A stretch of 64,000 nt of DNA from an uncultured Acetobacteraceae bacterium. Lineage in GTDB: Bacteria > Pseudomonadota > Alphaproteobacteria > Acetobacterales > Acetobacteraceae. Shown piece by piece: positions 1 through 8,193 of this stretch (positions are counted from its first letter, which is position 1; each line of letters opens with the position of its first letter). Location: contig CALTUD010000002.1 in assembly GCA_943912335.1 (NCBI GenBank), forward strand, positions 62,001 to 126,000, given 5' to 3'. The position numbers and the translations under genes are program-made. The notes below the pieces were generated by a model. The model did not search any database and had not been told where the DNA came from. It saw only the letters and a list, made by a program, of their open reading frames with translations.

Positions 1-1181
1 TCATCGCCGGCCCGACCGTGTTCATCTGCGACGAATGCGTCGAACTGTGCATGGACATCATTCGCGAGGAGCACAAGACCCATCTGGTGAAGAGCCGGGA
101 CGGGGTGCCGACGCCGAAGGAGATCTGCAAGGTTCTGGACGACTACGTGATCGGCCAGTTCCACGCCAAGAAGGTGCTCTCGGTCGCGGTCCACAACCAT
201 TACAAGCGCTTGGCGCATGGCGCGAAGAACAACGACGTCGAGATCGCCAAGAGCAACATCATGCTGGTGGGCCCGACCGGCTCCGGCAAGACGCTGCTGG
301 CGCAGACGCTCGCGCGCATCCTCGATGTGCCGTTCACCATGGCCGATGCCACCACCCTGACCGAAGCCGGCTATGTGGGCGAGGATGTGGAGAACATCAT
401 CCTCAAGCTGCTGCAGGCGGCGGACTACAACGTCGAGCGGGCGCAGCGCGGCATCGTCTATATCGACGAGATCGACAAGATCAGCCGCAAGTCGGACAAC
501 CCCTCCATCACCCGCGATGTGAGCGGCGAGGGCGTGCAGCAGGCCCTGCTGAAGATCATGGAAGGCACCGTCGCCTCCGTGCCGCCGCAGGGCGGGCGCA
601 AGCATCCGCAGCAGGAATTCCTGCAGGTCGACACCACCAACATGCTGTTCATCTGCGGCGGCGCTTTCGCGGGTCTGGAGAAGATCATCGGCGCACGTGG
701 CAAGGGCGCCGGCGTCGGCTTCGGCGCGCATGTGCAGGGGCCCGACGAGCGCCGGACCGGTGCGATCCTGCGCGAGGTGGAGCCGGAGGATCTGCTGAAG
801 TTCGGCCTGATCCCGGAATTCATCGGCCGTCTGCCGGTGGTCGCCACGCTGGAGGATCTGGACGAGGATGCTTTGATCGAGATCCTCACCAAGCCCAAGA
901 ACGCGCTGGTGAAGCAGTATGCGCGCCTGTTCCAGATGGAGGGGGTGAAGCTCACCTTCACCGAGGACGCGCAGAAGCAGATCGCTGCCAAGGCGATCGC
1001 TCGCAAGACAGGTGCGCGTGGCCTGCGCTCGATCATGGAGGGCATTCTGCTCGGCACCATGTTCGATCTGCCGGGGCTGGAGAACGTGGACGAGGTGGTG
1101 ATCAACCGCGAGGTGGTCGAATCGAAGGCCGACCCCGTGTTCGTCTACGGCCAGGAGCGTGCGGCGGAGCAATCCGCCTGA
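1..1181 (+). CDS. clpX: ATP-dependent Clp protease ATP-binding subunit ClpX (5' partial)
   Basis: AAA+ unfoldase that recognises, unfolds and feeds substrates to the ClpP peptidase in the cytoplasm. The reading frame is open from base 3 and gives 392 residues, so roughly 30 N-terminal residues lie outside the window. The second half of the N-terminal zinc-binding motif (CDEC) is present, followed by Walker A GPTGSGKT, pore loop GYVG and Walker B IVYIDEIDK, then the C-terminal small domain. The protein ends ...AAEQSA. It is followed by a good intrinsic terminator and then lon, the usual alphaproteobacterial order clpP-clpX-lon. Identity is secure; only the 5' end is missing. Confidence 0.97.
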   Translation, partial: IAGPTVFICDECVELCMDIIREEHKTHLVKSRDGVPTPKEICKVLDDYVIGQFHAKKVLSVAVHNHYKRLAHGAKNNDVEIAKSNIMLVGPTGSGKTLLAQTLARILDVPFTMADATTLTEAGYVGEDVENIILKLLQAADYNVERAQRGIVYIDEIDKISRKSDNPSITRDVSGEGVQQALLKIMEGTVASVPPQGGRKHPQQEFLQVDTTNMLFICGGAFAGLEKIIGARGKGAGVGFGAHVQGPDERRTGAILREVEPEDLLKFGLIPEFIGRLPVVATLEDLDEDALIEILTKPKNALVKQYARLFQMEGVKLTFTEDAQKQIAAKAIARKTGARGLRSIMEGILLGTMFDLPGLENVDEVVINREVVESKADPVFVYGQERAAEQSA

Positions 1182-1202
1182 GAAGCAGCGGACGAAACGA
1201 TG

Positions 1203-1228
1203 AGCCGGCGCGGGCAGGCCGGCTTTTT
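1203..1228 (+). terminator. Intrinsic terminator after clpX
   Basis: A perfect 7-bp stem (AGCCGGC / GCCGGCT) with an 8-nt loop is followed by a run of T. It lies 22 bases after the clpX stop codon and separates clpX from lon. Confidence 0.8.
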
Positions 1229-1270
1229 CGCTGCCCGCTCGGCCGGCAGGCCGTCGCGTTGCCTCGGCCC

Positions 1271-1299
1271 TTGCAGCCGGGTCTGGGGCGCCCGACATT
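1271..1299 (+). promoter_or_regulatory. Possible lon promoter
   Basis: TTGCAG (1271-1276) and GACATT (1294-1299) are 17 bp apart, between the clpX terminator and lon. The preceding C makes CTTG, the start of the alphaproteobacterial heat-shock -35 consensus, which would suit lon. The -10 match is weak, so this is a tentative call. Confidence 0.3.
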
Positions 1300-1397
1300 C
1301 ATTTTTGCGACGGCACGCCGGTTGGATCGTGCCCGCGACGTGATCCTCGTTTGCCGCAATCGGGAACCGGATCGCCGACTGTCCTCAGGAGGTCTTT

Positions 1398-3953
1398 ATG
1401 GAAGATGAATCCGACCGGAAGCCCGAGGGCCCCACGGAAATCGAGAACGACGATGCGCAGCGCGACGACACAGGCGCTCATGCGGCCAATGACGACGCGC
1501 TCGAAGGCACCCCGGCTGCATCCGTGACGGTGCAGGCGACCCATTCCCCGCGCGGCCCGGTGCAGCTCGGCGACGACACGCTGGCGGTGCTGCCGCTGCG
1601 CGACATCGTCGTGTTTCCGCACATGATCGTGCCGCTTTTCGTCGGACGCGAGAAATCCGTCCGCGCCCTGGAAGCGGTCACCAAGGAAGACAAGCAGATC
1701 CTGCTGGTGGCGCAGAAGAACGCGTCTCAGGACGATCCCACCGCCGAGGACATCTATCGCACCGGCACGGTGAGCACGATCCTGCAGCTGTTGAAGCTGC
1801 CGGACGGCACGGTGAAGGTGCTGGTGGAAGGTGGCCGTCGTGCACGCATCCGCGAGTTCCGCGAGACCGAGAGCCATTTCGAGGCGCTGGTGGACGATCT
1901 GCCGGAAGCGCCGGTGGAAGGCAGCGAGGTCGAGGCGCTCGGCCGCACCGTGGTCGGCCAGTTCGAGCAGTACATCAAGCTCAATAAGAAGATCGCGCCC
2001 GAGGTGCTGGTTTCGCTGAACCAGATCGAGGAGCCGAGCAAGCTCGCCGACACCATCGCCAGCCACCTGAATCTCAAGATCCCCGAGAAGCAGGAACTGC
2101 TGGAAACCCTGCCGGTCTCCGAGCGGCTGGAGCGCGTCTTCGCGCACATGGAAGCCGAGATCGGCGTTCTTCAGGTCGAAAAGCGCATCCGCAACCGCGT
2201 GAAGCGGCAGATGGAGAAGACCCAGCGCGAGTACTATCTGAACGAGCAGCTCAAGGCGATCCAGAAGGAGCTGGGCGAGGGCGAGGACGGCAAGGACGAG
2301 ACCTCCGAACTCGAAGAGCGGATCAAGAAGACCAAGCTGTCCAAGGAAGCGCACGACAAGGCGATGGCGGAGCTGAAGAAGCTGCGCGCCATGAGCCCGA
2401 TGTCGGCCGAGTCGACGGTGGTCCGCAACTATCTCGACTGGCTGCTGTCGATCCCCTGGAAGAAGCGCTCCAAGGTCCGCAACGACGTGGCGGAGGCCGA
2501 GAAGGTGCTCGACCACGACCATTACGGTCTGGAGAAGGTCAAGGAGCGCATCCTCGAATATCTCGCCGTACAGAGCCGGGCCAACAAGCTGAAAGGGCCG
2601 ATCCTGTGTCTGGTCGGGCCTCCTGGCGTCGGCAAGACATCGCTCGGCAAGTCGATCGCCAAGGCGACCGGCCGCAACTTCGTGCGCATGTCGCTGGGCG
2701 GCGTGCGGGACGAGGCGGAGGTCCGCGGCCACAGGCGCACTTATATCGGCTCCATGCCGGGCAAGGTGATCCAGGGCATGAAGAAGGCGAAGAGCTCCAA
2801 CCCGCTCTTCCTGCTCGACGAGATCGACAAGCTTGGCAACGACTGGCGCGGCGATCCGTCCTCGGCGCTGCTCGAAGTGCTGGACCCGGAACAGAACGGC
2901 TCCTTCGCCGACCATTACCTGGAGGTCGATTACGACCTGTCCGACGTGATGTTCGTCACCACCTCGAACAGCCTGAACATGCCGCAGCCTTTGCTGGACC
3001 GCATGGAGATCATCCGCATCCCCGGCTACACCGAGGACGAGAAGGTGGAGATCGCCAAGCGCCATCTGCTGAACAAGCAGGGCGAGGCGCACAGCCTGAA
3101 GCCGGACGAGTGGTCGGTTTCCGACGACGCGCTCCGCGAGCTGGTGCAGACCTACACGCGCGAGGCCGGCGTCCGGAACCTCGAGCGTGAGATCGCCAAT
3201 CTCGCCCGCAAGGCGGTGAAGGAGATCGTCACCGGCAAGGTGAAGAAGGTCGCGATCACCAAAAAGAACCTCGAGAAATATGCCGGGGTGAAGCGGTTCC
3301 GCTACGGCGAGGCGGAAAGCGAGGACATGGTCGGCGTCGTCACCGGCCTTGCCTGGACCGAGGTCGGCGGCGAGATCCTGTCGATCGAAAGCGTCATGGT
3401 ACCGGGCAAGGGGGTGGTGAAGACCACCGGCAAGCTCGGCGACGTGATGCAGGAAAGCGTGTCCGCCGCCCTGTCCTACGTCCGCAGCCGCTCGATCAAT
3501 TTCGGCATCAAGCCGACCTTGTTCGAGAAGCGCGATTTCCATGTGCACGTGCCCGAGGGCGCCACGCCGAAGGACGGTCCGTCCGCCGGCATCGCCATGG
3601 CGACCTCGCTCGTCAGCGTCATGACCGGCATTCCGGTGCGTCGCGACGTGGCGATGACCGGCGAAGTGACGCTGCGTGGTCGCGTGCTGCCGATCGGCGG
3701 CCTGAAGGAGAAGCTGCTGGCGGCGATGCGCGCCGGGATCACCACCGTGTTCTTCCCGAAGGACAACGAGAAGGATCTCGCCGAAATCCCCGATTCGGTG
3801 AAGAAGCACATCAAGCTGATCCCGGTGGCCCACGTGGACGAGGTGATCGGCCAGGCGCTGGTGGCAAAGCCGGAAGCGATCGAATGGGTCGAGCCGCCCG
3901 AGCCCGTCGCGACGGCGGCAGCGCAACCTGCAGCGGCGTCCCTGCCGCACTGA
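1398..3953 (+). CDS. lon: ATP-dependent protease Lon
   Basis: Cytoplasmic AAA+ serine protease that degrades misfolded and short-lived regulatory proteins. The product has 851 residues. An N-terminal substrate-binding domain begins at LPLRDIVVFP, followed by Walker A (GPPGVGKTS), Walker B (FLLDEIDK) and a C-terminal protease domain with the Ser-Lys dyad at S729 (PKDGPSAG) and K772 (GGLKEK). The ATG at 1398 has an excellent SD (AGGAGGT, 1387-1393). This start gives an acidic, low-complexity N-terminal extension of about 60 residues before the conserved domain, longer than in most Lon proteins. It is separated from clpX by a terminator and so probably has its own promoter. Confidence 0.97.
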   Translation: MEDESDRKPEGPTEIENDDAQRDDTGAHAANDDALEGTPAASVTVQATHSPRGPVQLGDDTLAVLPLRDIVVFPHMIVPLFVGREKSVRALEAVTKEDKQILLVAQKNASQDDPTAEDIYRTGTVSTILQLLKLPDGTVKVLVEGGRRARIREFRETESHFEALVDDLPEAPVEGSEVEALGRTVVGQFEQYIKLNKKIAPEVLVSLNQIEEPSKLADTIASHLNLKIPEKQELLETLPVSERLERVFAHMEAEIGVLQVEKRIRNRVKRQMEKTQREYYLNEQLKAIQKELGEGEDGKDETSELEERIKKTKLSKEAHDKAMAELKKLRAMSPMSAESTVVRNYLDWLLSIPWKKRSKVRNDVAEAEKVLDHDHYGLEKVKERILEYLAVQSRANKLKGPILCLVGPPGVGKTSLGKSIAKATGRNFVRMSLGGVRDEAEVRGHRRTYIGSMPGKVIQGMKKAKSSNPLFLLDEIDKLGNDWRGDPSSALLEVLDPEQNGSFADHYLEVDYDLSDVMFVTTSNSLNMPQPLLDRMEIIRIPGYTEDEKVEIAKRHLLNKQGEAHSLKPDEWSVSDDALRELVQTYTREAGVRNLEREIANLARKAVKEIVTGKVKKVAITKKNLEKYAGVKRFRYGEAESEDMVGVVTGLAWTEVGGEILSIESVMVPGKGVVKTTGKLGDVMQESVSAALSYVRSRSINFGIKPTLFEKRDFHVHVPEGATPKDGPSAGIAMATSLVSVMTGIPVRRDVAMTGEVTLRGRVLPIGGLKEKLLAAMRAGITTVFFPKDNEKDLAEIPDSVKKHIKLIPVAHVDEVIGQALVAKPEAIEWVEPPEPVATAAAQPAAASLPH

Positions 3954-3963
3954 ACCGAAAATT

Positions 3964-3981
3964 CCGGCGCTTCGGTGCCGG
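3964..3981 (+). terminator. Small hairpin after lon
   Basis: A 7-bp stem with one G.T pair closes a TTCG tetraloop just after the lon stop codon. There is no T-run, so it may be an mRNA 3'-end stabiliser and not a true intrinsic terminator. Confidence 0.4.
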
Positions 3982-4125
3982 GGCCGGTGTCCGAAACGAA
4001 TCACGCCGCATCCGGAAGGGTGCGGCGCGATTCGCATGTCCGGGGTGGGGGAGACAAACCGTCGCGGTCGTTGCTAGAACCACCGGACGGGCGAGGTCGG
4101 GATCGCGAGATTCGGGGCTCGTTCG

Positions 4126-4200
4126 GGGCGGTTAGCTCAGCGGTAGAGCGTCTCGTTTACACCGAGAGGGTCGGCGGTTCGAAACCGTCACCGCCCACCA
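4126..4200 (+). tRNA. tRNA-Val (anticodon TAC)
   Basis: A full cloverleaf can be drawn: acceptor stem GGGCGGT/ACCGCCC, D-arm, anticodon stem TCTCG/CGAGA around loop TTTACAC (anticodon TAC, valine), the T-arm GGTTCGAAACC, and an encoded CCA end at 4198-4200. It lies just upstream of tRNA-Asp, and the two are probably co-transcribed. Confidence 0.96.
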
Positions 4201-4289
4201 GAACATCCATTCGAGAAATCGACCGAAAGGTGGGTCCGGGTGGGTTGACGGGGGAGGGAGCGGCCTTTAAACCGCCGCTCACGCCAGTT

Positions 4290-4366
<77 letters not shown>

Positions 4367-4544
4367 TTTCCTTCTCAAGGAATGGCCCTGGTTTTCTCCT
4401 TTTGACATAGAGTAATCACAATTCTCGGCAGTGGCCGAAGAGTTGTTTTTATATGCTGCACTGCACTTTGCGGATGCGTTCGCGGGGACTAGTGTGTCGT
4501 CCTCGCCGCACGTCGCGACGTTTAGCTACGAGTTCGGTCAGACC

Positions 4545-4910
4545 ATGCAGAACCTGCTGTCCGCATATTTTCCGATCGCCGTGTTCATCGTCATCGCCGC
4601 AGGCGTGTCCGCCGCGATGCTGGGCGGTTCGCTGCTGGCCGGCCGGCAGAAGCCCTACGCGGAAAAGAACAGCGCCTATGAATGCGGCTTCGACGCGTTC
4701 GACGATGCGCGCCGCCGGTTCGACGTGCGGTTCTACCTCGTCGCGATCCTGTTCATCATCTTCGACCTTGAGGTGGCGTTCCTGTTTCCGTGGGCGATCA
4801 GCCTCGGCCGGATCGGCCTGTTCGGTTTCTGGTCGATGCTGGGCTTCCTGGGCGTTCTGACGGTCGGGTTCATCTACGAGTGGCGCAAGGGCGCGCTGGA
4901 CTGGGAGTGA
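4545..4910 (+). CDS. nuoA: NADH-quinone oxidoreductase subunit A
   Basis: Small membrane subunit of proton-pumping complex I. It has three predicted membrane segments and the conserved loop KPYAEKNSAYECGFD that contacts the membrane/peripheral arm interface. The ATG at 4545 gives 121 residues, the normal length. The frame is open back to a GTG at 4431, which would add 38 residues of non-conserved sequence, so the internal ATG was preferred, although its SD is weak. It is the first gene of the nuo operon; nuoB starts 4 bases after its stop. Confidence 0.93.
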   Translation: MQNLLSAYFPIAVFIVIAAGVSAAMLGGSLLAGRQKPYAEKNSAYECGFDAFDDARRRFDVRFYLVAILFIIFDLEVAFLFPWAISLGRIGLFGFWSMLGFLGVLTVGFIYEWRKGALDWE

Positions 4911-4914
4911 GGTC

Positions 4915-5508
4915 ATGAGTGCGCAGGCTCCCCTGGTGACCGACGACCGCAATGCCGCCCCCGGTTCGGCCCTGGCCTGGAACCGCGAGGCGCTGTCGCC
5001 CGGTCCCGAACAGGATGCGGTGATCAAGGGCATCACCGGCGAGATCGCAGAGAAGGGGTTCGTGGTCGCCAATGTCGACAAGCTGGTGAACTGGGCCCGG
5101 ACCGGCAGTCTCTGGCCGCTGTCCTTCGGTCTGGCCTGCTGCGCGGTGGAGATGATCCACGCCTTCATGCCGCGCTACGATCTGGACCGGTTCGGCATCA
5201 TTCCGCGCGGTTCGCCGCGTCAGGCTGACGTGATGATCGTGTCGGGCACGCTGACCAACAAGATGGCGCCGGCCATGCGCCGGATCTACGACCAGATGGC
5301 AGAGCCGCGCTGGGTGATCTCCATGGGTTCCTGCGCCAATGGCGGCGGCTACTATCATTACTCCTATTCGGTGGTGCGCGGCTGCGACCGCATCGTGCCG
5401 GTGGATGTCTACGTGCCGGGCTGCCCGCCCACGGCGGAAGCTCTCGTCTACGGAATCCTGCAATTGCAGAAAAAGATTCGTCGCACGGGGACCATTCTCC
5501 GTGGCTGA
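4915..5508 (+). CDS. nuoB: NADH-quinone oxidoreductase subunit B
   Basis: Peripheral-arm subunit that carries the terminal [4Fe-4S] cluster N2, which passes electrons to ubiquinone. The four cluster ligands are visible: the adjacent pair C75-C76 (LACCAVEMIH), C140 (GSCANGG) and C170 (VPGCPPTAE). At 197 residues it has the somewhat extended N-terminus common in alphaproteobacteria. Its 3' end overlaps the nuoC start by 8 bases, suggesting translational coupling. Confidence 0.97.
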   Translation: MSAQAPLVTDDRNAAPGSALAWNREALSPGPEQDAVIKGITGEIAEKGFVVANVDKLVNWARTGSLWPLSFGLACCAVEMIHAFMPRYDLDRFGIIPRGSPRQADVMIVSGTLTNKMAPAMRRIYDQMAEPRWVISMGSCANGGGYYHYSYSVVRGCDRIVPVDVYVPGCPPTAEALVYGILQLQKKIRRTGTILRG

Positions 5509-6202
5509 CGCTCTGCTCGCCATGGCCGCGCGCACGGCCTCGCTGGGTGCGCTCGCCGCGTCGCTCGGCACCAAGCTTCCGGGCGTTTCCTCCGCTTCGG
5601 TGGAGAAGGGCGAGCTGGTGGTGCGCGTCTCGCGCGACTCGCTGCTGCCGCTGATGACCGCTCTGCGCGACGGTCCGGGCTTTAAGTTCGAACAGCTGAT
5701 GGATCTGTGCGGGGTGGATTTCCCCGAGCGGGCCGAGCGGTTCGAGGTGGTCTACAACCTGCTCTCGGTGACGCTGAACCAGCGCTGCCGGGTGATCGTG
5801 ACCACCAACGAGACCATTCCGGTGCCGTCCGTCCATCATTTGTGGTCGGCGGCGACCTGGTGGGAGCGCGAGTGCTACGACCTGTTCGGGGTGCTGTTCT
5901 CCGGCCAGCCCGATCTGCGTCGCATTCTGACCGATTACGGGTTCGAGGGGCATCCGCTGCGCAAGGACTTCCCGCTGACCGGCTATGTCGAGGTCCGCTA
6001 CGATCCGGATCGCCGCGCGGTGGTGTATGAGCCTGTGAAGCTGACCCAGGATTTCCGCAACTTCGATTTCGTGTCGCCCTGGGAGGGAATGATGACCCTG
6101 CCGGGCGACGAGAAGGCGCACGAGACCCGCCAGGGTCTGTCCTATCTGGACAAGAGCGCCGCCGGGCGCGGCGCTGCGTCCAAGGGGAGCGTGTCCCGAT
6201 GA
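5501..6202 (+). CDS. nuoC: NADH-quinone oxidoreductase subunit C
   Basis: 30-kDa-type peripheral-arm subunit of complex I, encoded separately from NuoD and not fused as in E. coli. The GTG at 5501 overlaps the end of nuoB and gives 233 residues; an ATG at 5522 is the alternative. The C-terminal signature is visible (WERECYDLFGVLFSGQPDL, then GFEGHPLRKDFPLTGY). Its stop codon overlaps the nuoD start as ATGA. Confidence 0.95.
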   Translation: MADALLAMAARTASLGALAASLGTKLPGVSSASVEKGELVVRVSRDSLLPLMTALRDGPGFKFEQLMDLCGVDFPERAERFEVVYNLLSVTLNQRCRVIVTTNETIPVPSVHHLWSAATWWERECYDLFGVLFSGQPDLRRILTDYGFEGHPLRKDFPLTGYVEVRYDPDRRAVVYEPVKLTQDFRNFDFVSPWEGMMTLPGDEKAHETRQGLSYLDKSAAGRGAASKGSVSR

Positions 6203-7449
6203 GCGACATCGTCCTGCGCGAGGATATTCCGGACACCATGCTGCCGGACGGCGCCGCGGATGGGCGTCGGCTTCATACGGTCGAGATCGACAGCCATTCG
6301 CTGAATTTCGGCCCGCAGCATCCGTCCGCGCACGGCGTGCTGCGTCTGGTGCTGGAGATGGACGGCGAGGTGGTCGCCCGCGCGGTGCCGCATATCGGTC
6401 TACTGCACCGGGGCACCGAGAAGCTCATCGAATACAAGACCTACATGAAGGCGCTGCCGTATTTCGATCGGCTCGATTACGTTTCGCCGATGTGCGAGGA
6501 GCAGGCCTTCGCGCTGGCGACCGAGAAGCTGCTCGGCATCGAGATCCCGGACCGCGCCAAGTGGATCCGGACCATGTTCGCCGAGATCACGCGCATCCTG
6601 AACCACTTGCTGAACATCACCTCGTTCGGCCTCGACTGCGGCGCGCTGACGCCGGCGCTCTGGGGCTACGAGGAGCGCGAGAAGCTGCTCGAATTCTACG
6701 AGGCGGCGTCGGGCGCGCGGTTCCATGCCAACTACTTCCGTCCGGGCGGCGTCGCGCGCGACCTGCCTCTCGGGCTGACCGACCGGATCGCCGCCTGGGC
6801 CGACGAATTTCCGCGTTTCATCGACGATCTGGAATCGATGCTGACCGGCAACCGGATCTGGAAGCAGCGCAACGTCGGCATCGGCGTGTTCACCTCCGAG
6901 CAGGCGCTGGATTGGGGCTTCTCCGGCCCGTGCCTGCGTGCCTCGGGCGTGCCGTGGGATCTGCGCCGCTCGCAGCCTTACGACATGTACGACCAGGTCG
7001 AATTCGCGGTCCCGGTGGCCCGTAACGGCGATTGCTATGACCGCTATCTGGTGCGCGTCGCCGAGATGCGGGAAAGCGTGAAGATCATCGTGCAGTGTCT
7101 GGCGAAGATGCCGGCCGGCCCGGTCAAGGTGCAGGACAACAAGATCTCGCCGCCGAGCCGAAGCGAGATGAAGCGCTCGATGGAAGCGCTGATCCACCAC
7201 TTCAAGCTGTTCACCGAGGGCTATCACGTGCCGCCGGGCTCCACCTACACGGCGGTGGAGAGCCCCAAGGGTGAGTTCGGCGTGTATCTGGTGGCCGACG
7301 GGTCCAACCGCCCGTATCGCTGCAAGATCAGGCCGACCGGCTTCGCCCATCTGCAGGCGATCGACGAGCTTTCCAGGCGCCATATGCTGGCCGACACGGT
7401 CGCGATCATCGGATCGCTCGATCTCGTGTTCGGCGAGATCGACAGGTAG
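6199..7449 (+). CDS. nuoD: NADH-quinone oxidoreductase subunit D
   Basis: 49-kDa-type subunit, related to hydrogenase large subunits, that forms the ubiquinone pocket with NuoB. The 416-residue product has the expected N-terminal motif NFGPQHPSAHGVLR and the conserved HIGLLHRGTEKL region, and ends at the canonical GEIDR. Its ATG overlaps the nuoC stop by 4 bases. The length is typical for the family. Confidence 0.97.
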   Translation: MSDIVLREDIPDTMLPDGAADGRRLHTVEIDSHSLNFGPQHPSAHGVLRLVLEMDGEVVARAVPHIGLLHRGTEKLIEYKTYMKALPYFDRLDYVSPMCEEQAFALATEKLLGIEIPDRAKWIRTMFAEITRILNHLLNITSFGLDCGALTPALWGYEEREKLLEFYEAASGARFHANYFRPGGVARDLPLGLTDRIAAWADEFPRFIDDLESMLTGNRIWKQRNVGIGVFTSEQALDWGFSGPCLRASGVPWDLRRSQPYDMYDQVEFAVPVARNGDCYDRYLVRVAEMRESVKIIVQCLAKMPAGPVKVQDNKISPPSRSEMKRSMEALIHHFKLFTEGYHVPPGSTYTAVESPKGEFGVYLVADGSNRPYRCKIRPTGFAHLQAIDELSRRHMLADTVAIIGSLDLVFGEIDR

Positions 7450-7454
7450 GGATC

Positions 7455-8183
7455 ATGTCGGGTCATTTTTCCGCCGAGAATATCGGTCACGGCACGCCCG
7501 GGCATGCGCCGCGCCCCGAGTCCGATCATCAGCCGAGCCAGTTCAGCTTCGACGCCGACAGCGAGGCGCAGATCGCCGCGATCCTGGCCAAGTATCCGGA
7601 AGGGCGTCAGGCCAGTGGCGTGATCCCGCTGCTCTATGTCGCGCAGAAGCAGATGGGCCGGCAGACCGGCAGCGCCTGGGTACCGCGTGTGGCGATGGAC
7701 GTGATCGCGGCGCGTCTCGGCATGCCGCCGATCCGCGTCTACGAGGTGGCGACGTTCTACCTGATGTTCAACACCAAGCCGGTGGGCCGCTACCACCTGC
7801 AGGTGTGCACCACGACGCCGTGCTGGCTGCGCGGTTCGGACGACATCGTGTCGGCCTGCAAGAAGGCGGCCGGACTGCATGCGTTCGAGGAAACCAGCGC
7901 GGACGGTCTGTTCACCATGACCGAGGTCGAGTGCCTGGGCGCTTGCGCCAATGCGCCGATCCTCCAGGTGAACGACGATTACTACGAGGATCTGGACGCG
8001 GACCGCACCGTGGCGCTGATCGAGGCGCTGAAGCGGGGCGAGGTGCCGGAGCGCGGCCCGACCATAGACCGGTTCAATTCGGCGCCGATGGGCGGCCGGA
8101 CCACGCTGCTGGACGAGCCGAACACGGAACATGCGGACGGCCAGCCGGGTGTGATGCCGACGGTCGAACCGGGCACGGTGTGA
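7455..8183 (+). CDS. nuoE: NADH-quinone oxidoreductase subunit E
   Basis: 24-kDa-type subunit with a thioredoxin-like fold and the [2Fe-2S] cluster N1a, part of the NADH dehydrogenase module. The four ligands are C118 and C123 (CTTTPC) and C160 and C164 (CLGAC). The protein has 242 residues. After the conserved domain there is a tail of roughly 45 residues rich in Pro, Thr and Glu, from about RGPTIDRF onward, with no recognisable motif. It sits 5 bases after nuoD and 10 before nuoF. Confidence 0.95.
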   Translation: MSGHFSAENIGHGTPGHAPRPESDHQPSQFSFDADSEAQIAAILAKYPEGRQASGVIPLLYVAQKQMGRQTGSAWVPRVAMDVIAARLGMPPIRVYEVATFYLMFNTKPVGRYHLQVCTTTPCWLRGSDDIVSACKKAAGLHAFEETSADGLFTMTEVECLGACANAPILQVNDDYYEDLDADRTVALIEALKRGEVPERGPTIDRFNSAPMGGRTTLLDEPNTEHADGQPGVMPTVEPGTV

Positions 8184-8193
8184 GGACGCGATC

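Noticed and set aside
1299..4037. 912-codon open frame antisense to lon
   Set aside because: GC-rich codon structure keeps the complementary frame open. The translation is His/Arg/Leu-rich without domains, and lon is certain.
4402..4407. TTGACA as -35 of a nuo promoter
   Set aside because: No acceptable -10 hexamer at 15-19 bp, so not called as a promoter.
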